DNA of 64,000 nucleotides from Bradyrhizobium oligotrophicum S58. Lineage in GTDB: Bacteria > Pseudomonadota > Alphaproteobacteria > Rhizobiales > Xanthobacteraceae. How positions within the stretch are numbered: the stretch's first letter is position 1; each line of letters opens with the position of its first letter. A program made the position numbers and the translations under genes. The notes under the pieces are model-generated. The model saw only the letters and a list, made by a program, of their open reading frames with translations. It was not told the DNA's origin and did not search any database. Below, in pieces: positions 61,466 to 64,000 of this stretch. The stretch spans positions 4,373,001 through 4,437,000 of the forward strand of contig NC_020453.1 of assembly GCF_000344805.1 (NCBI RefSeq). Reading direction: 5' to 3'.

Positions 61466-63151
61466 ATGAAGACGATTCAAACCCAGGTCCTCATCGTAGG
61501 CGCCGGCCCGGTCGGACTGACCGCCGCCATGGATCTTGCCTCGCGCGGCATCGATGTCGTGGTCGCGGAGATCAGGCGCGCCGGCGAGCCGCCGAACGTG
61601 AAATGCAACCACGTCTCCGCGCGCTCCATGGAGGTGTTTCGCCGCCTTGGCATCGTCCAGCACGTGCGCGACGGCGGCCTGCCCGCCGACTTCCCCAATG
61701 ACTGCGCCTATCGCACCGCCGTCGTCGGCCGCGAACTGACGCGCATCCCGATCCCGTCCCGCCAGGACCGCTATACGGCGACTGGCGGACCCGACACGGA
61801 TTGGCCGACGCCAGAGCCGCCGCATCGCATCAACCAGATCTATCTCGAGCCGATCCTGTTCGCATGCGCCGAGGCGCAGCGCGGCATCACGATCCTCAAC
61901 CGCGTCCAGGTCGATGAGTTCGATCAGGACGACAACGGCGTGATCGCGCGGGCCCGCGATCTCGACGCCGACCAGGACATCACTATTTCAGCCGACTACC
62001 TGATCGGCTGCGACGGCGGCCGCTCGGTGGTGCGCAAGCTGATCGGCTCGCGGCTCAGCGGCACTGATGTGGTGCAGCGGGTGCAGTCCACCTACATCCA
62101 CGCGCCCGCGCTCAAGGAGCTCATCACCCAGAAGCCGGCGTGGATGACGATGTCGCTCAATCCGCGGCGCTGCGGCACCACCGTCTCCATCGACGGCCGC
62201 GACAATTGGCTGATCCACAATCACCTCGCAGCGGAGGAAGTGGAATTCGACAGCGTCGACCGCGACTGGGCGCTGCGCACCATCCTCGGTGTCGACGAGC
62301 GTTTCCGGTACGAGATCATCAGCAAGGAGGATTGGATCGGCCGCCGCCTTGTCGCTGATCGCTTCCGCGATCGCCGCGCCTTCATCTGTGGCGATGCCGC
62401 GCATCTGTGGATTCCCTATGCCGGCTACGGCATGAATGCCGGAATCGCCGATGCGGTCGACCTGTGCTGGATGCTCGCCGGCGTCATCAACGGCTGGGCC
62501 GCCCCTGCCCTGCTCGACGCCTATGAAGCCGAGCGGCAGCCGATCACCGAGCAGGTGTCACACTTCGCGATGAACCACGCGCTCGCCGTGATGAGCCAGC
62601 GGCGCGCCGTGCCCGCCGAGGTCGAGATGGATGGTCCAGTCGGTGACGCGGCGCGGGACAAGGTCGGCAAGGCCGCCTACGATCTCAACGTGCAGCAATA
62701 TTGCTGTGCCGGCTTGAACTTCGGTTATTACTACGACCGGTCGCCCGCCATTTCCTATGATGGCGAGACGCCGCCGCCCTACGGCATGGGCCATTTCACG
62801 GCGTCGACCGTGCCCGGCGCACGCGCACCGCATGTCTGGCTGTCCGACGGCCGCTCGCTGCTGGATGCGCTCGGCCCGGCCTACACGCTGGTCCGGTTCG
62901 ATCCAGCTATCGATGTCGCGTCCCTGATCGAGGCCGCAGCCGGGCAACGCGTGCCTTTGACGCTCGTGGACGCCGAACGCGCCAAGGCGGGCTATGGCTT
63001 CGCGGAAAGCCTGCTGCTGGTGCGGCCGGACTCGCACATCGCCTGGCGCGGCATGACTGCACCGCACGAGCCCGACCAACTGTTCGATCGCCTGCGTGGC
63101 ATCGCAACGCAGCCGGAGGCCATGCGCCGTGACGATGCCGTCGTCGCCTGA
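61466..63151 (+). CDS. FAD-dependent aromatic hydroxylase (PheA/TfdB/MhpA type)
   Basis: 561 residues. Motifs: FAD-binding VGAGPVGLTAAMDLASRG (11-28), the DG motif YLIGCDGGRSVVRK, and the ribityl-binding FICGDAAHLWIPYAGYGMNAGIADA. Length and the C-terminal thioredoxin-like part (VPGARAPHVWLSDGRSLLDALG) fit class A phenol or 3-(3-hydroxyphenyl)propionate hydroxylases. It uses NAD(P)H and O2 to hydroxylate an aromatic ring. It follows the symporter by 22 bases. Confidence 0.92.
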   Translation: MKTIQTQVLIVGAGPVGLTAAMDLASRGIDVVVAEIRRAGEPPNVKCNHVSARSMEVFRRLGIVQHVRDGGLPADFPNDCAYRTAVVGRELTRIPIPSRQDRYTATGGPDTDWPTPEPPHRINQIYLEPILFACAEAQRGITILNRVQVDEFDQDDNGVIARARDLDADQDITISADYLIGCDGGRSVVRKLIGSRLSGTDVVQRVQSTYIHAPALKELITQKPAWMTMSLNPRRCGTTVSIDGRDNWLIHNHLAAEEVEFDSVDRDWALRTILGVDERFRYEIISKEDWIGRRLVADRFRDRRAFICGDAAHLWIPYAGYGMNAGIADAVDLCWMLAGVINGWAAPALLDAYEAERQPITEQVSHFAMNHALAVMSQRRAVPAEVEMDGPVGDAARDKVGKAAYDLNVQQYCCAGLNFGYYYDRSPAISYDGETPPPYGMGHFTASTVPGARAPHVWLSDGRSLLDALGPAYTLVRFDPAIDVASLIEAAAGQRVPLTLVDAERAKAGYGFAESLLLVRPDSHIAWRGMTAPHEPDQLFDRLRGIATQPEAMRRDDAVVA

Positions 63152-63167
63152 TCCGCATCACCGCGCC

Positions 63168-64000
63168 ATGACCAGCCACAGCACCGCCCACTACTTCCTC
63201 GAGGCGCTCGTCGACCTCGGCATCGACTACATCTTTGCCAATCTCGGCACCGACCATGTGTCGCTGATCGAGGAAATCGCGCGCTGGGACAGCGAAGGCA
63301 GGCCGCATCCCGAGGTGATCCTGTGTCCTCACGAGGTGGTGGCGGTGCACATGGCGGCGGGTTATGCGATGACGACCGGTCGCGGCCAGGCCGTGTTCGT
63401 CCACGTCGACGCCGGCACGGCGAACGCGTGCATGGCCATCCAGAACGCCTTTCGCTACCGGCTTCCTGTGCTGCTGTTTGCGGGACGGGCGCCCTTCGCG
63501 GTGCATGGCGAGCTGGCGGGAGGACGCGATACCTACGTCCATTTCGTGCAGGACAGTTTCGACCAGGCCAGCGTCATCAGGCCCTACGTGAAATGGGACT
63601 ACACGTTGCCGTCGGGCGTGGTCGTCAAGGAGGCGCTGGCCCGCGCGGCCGCGTTCATGCACAGCGATCCGCCCGGCCCCGTCTACATGATGCTGCCGCG
63701 CGAAACCCTCGCCGAGACCTGGGAACACGAGGCGATGCCGGCCTACCCGCCTGCGCGCTATGGCAGCGTCAAGGCCGGCGGCATCGAGCCGGAGCGCGCG
63801 CAGGCGATAGCAGACGCGCTGATGAAGGCGGACAACCCGATCGCCTTGACTGCTTACCTCGGACGCAACGCCGAGGCCGTCTCGGTGCTGGAGCGATTGG
63901 CGCTGGTCTGCGGCATCCGTGTCGCCGAGTTCAATCCGGTCACGATGAACATCTGCCAGGACTCGCCCTGCTTTGCCGGCTCCGACCCGGCCGCACTGGT
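63168..64000 (+). CDS. Thiamine-diphosphate-dependent enzyme, acetolactate synthase-like (partial)
   Basis: The frame starts at ATG 63168 (16 bases after the hydroxylase stop) and stays open to the window end, giving 277 residues. It begins MTSHSTAHYFLEALVDLG. The N-terminal ThDP-binding PYR domain is recognisable: IFANLGTDHVSLIEE, and CPHEVVAVHMAAGYAMTTGRGQAVFVH, whose Glu activates the cofactor. The middle domain begins near residue 205. The pyrophosphate-binding domain lies outside the window. Members include acetolactate synthase, benzoylformate decarboxylase and oxalyl-CoA decarboxylase relatives; the operon suggests a role in aromatic-compound breakdown. Confidence 0.88.
   Translation, partial: MTSHSTAHYFLEALVDLGIDYIFANLGTDHVSLIEEIARWDSEGRPHPEVILCPHEVVAVHMAAGYAMTTGRGQAVFVHVDAGTANACMAIQNAFRYRLPVLLFAGRAPFAVHGELAGGRDTYVHFVQDSFDQASVIRPYVKWDYTLPSGVVVKEALARAAAFMHSDPPGPVYMMLPRETLAETWEHEAMPAYPPARYGSVKAGGIEPERAQAIADALMKADNPIALTAYLGRNAEAVSVLERLALVCGIRVAEFNPVTMNICQDSPCFAGSDPAAL

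Overview
The window is GC-rich, densely coded alphaproteobacterial DNA that looks like a Bradyrhizobium chromosome or a close relative. The signs are an Lrp-type regulator divergent from an ACC deaminase gene, many TRAP and ABC uptake systems, aromatic-acid catabolism, BA14K-like and DUF2147-type envelope proteins, and several intergenic palindromes of the kind scattered through Bradyrhizobium genomes. The assignment rests on gene content and style, not on a database search.

Layout. 1-3,267: tail of an unknown gene, a cupin protein, a DUF2147 secreted protein, and the acdR/acdS pair. 3,268-5,850: a gene-poor, visibly less GC-rich patch with palindromic repeats, a VOC-domain gene and a chimera of an Ada methyl-acceptor domain with the end of a tyrosine recombinase. 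5,928-7,737: exported cyclohexadienyl dehydratase and two small proteins. 7,916-13,375: a five-gene sugar-type ABC uptake operon with a 2-hydroxyacid dehydrogenase. 13,785-16,585: LTXXQ-like protein, sulfotransferase-like protein and tRNA-Ser(UGA). 16,835-18,454: two tiny membrane peptides and the lipoprotein RlpA.

18,455-28,343 looks like an accessory insert. It holds a 1,966-residue IPT/TIG-repeat autotransporter, three consecutive phage tail-collar (Mdp-type) proteins, a GNAT acetyltransferase and an epoxide-hydrolase-like enzyme. They lie between rlpA and the housekeeping operon dac-tmk-holB-metG-tatD-MBL (28,344-35,146). This set of surface and tail-collar genes is the best candidate for an uncharacterised system in the window.

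35,319-40,718: ABM-domain protein, then a TRAP transporter operon with an acyl-CoA ligase. 41,194-42,889: a coiled-coil membrane protein and a TetR regulator with a pair of perfect operators. 42,931-48,647: a branched-chain-type ABC operon in which the two ATPases are fused in one chain. 48,945-51,659: a site-2 protease, a frameshifted DUF2167 gene, and a second copy of the coiled-coil family that shares a 61-nt upstream element with the first. 51,713-56,317: a BA14K-like protein, a Tat-exported GH1 beta-glucosidase, and a divergent cobalt-type nitrile hydratase operon. 56,503-59,021: acidic hypothetical protein, queC and mazG. 59,042-64,000: LysR regulator and a divergent aromatic-catabolism operon (MFS symporter, flavin monooxygenase, ThDP enzyme) that runs off the window end.

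All family calls come from reading translated sequence and motifs by eye; no search was run.
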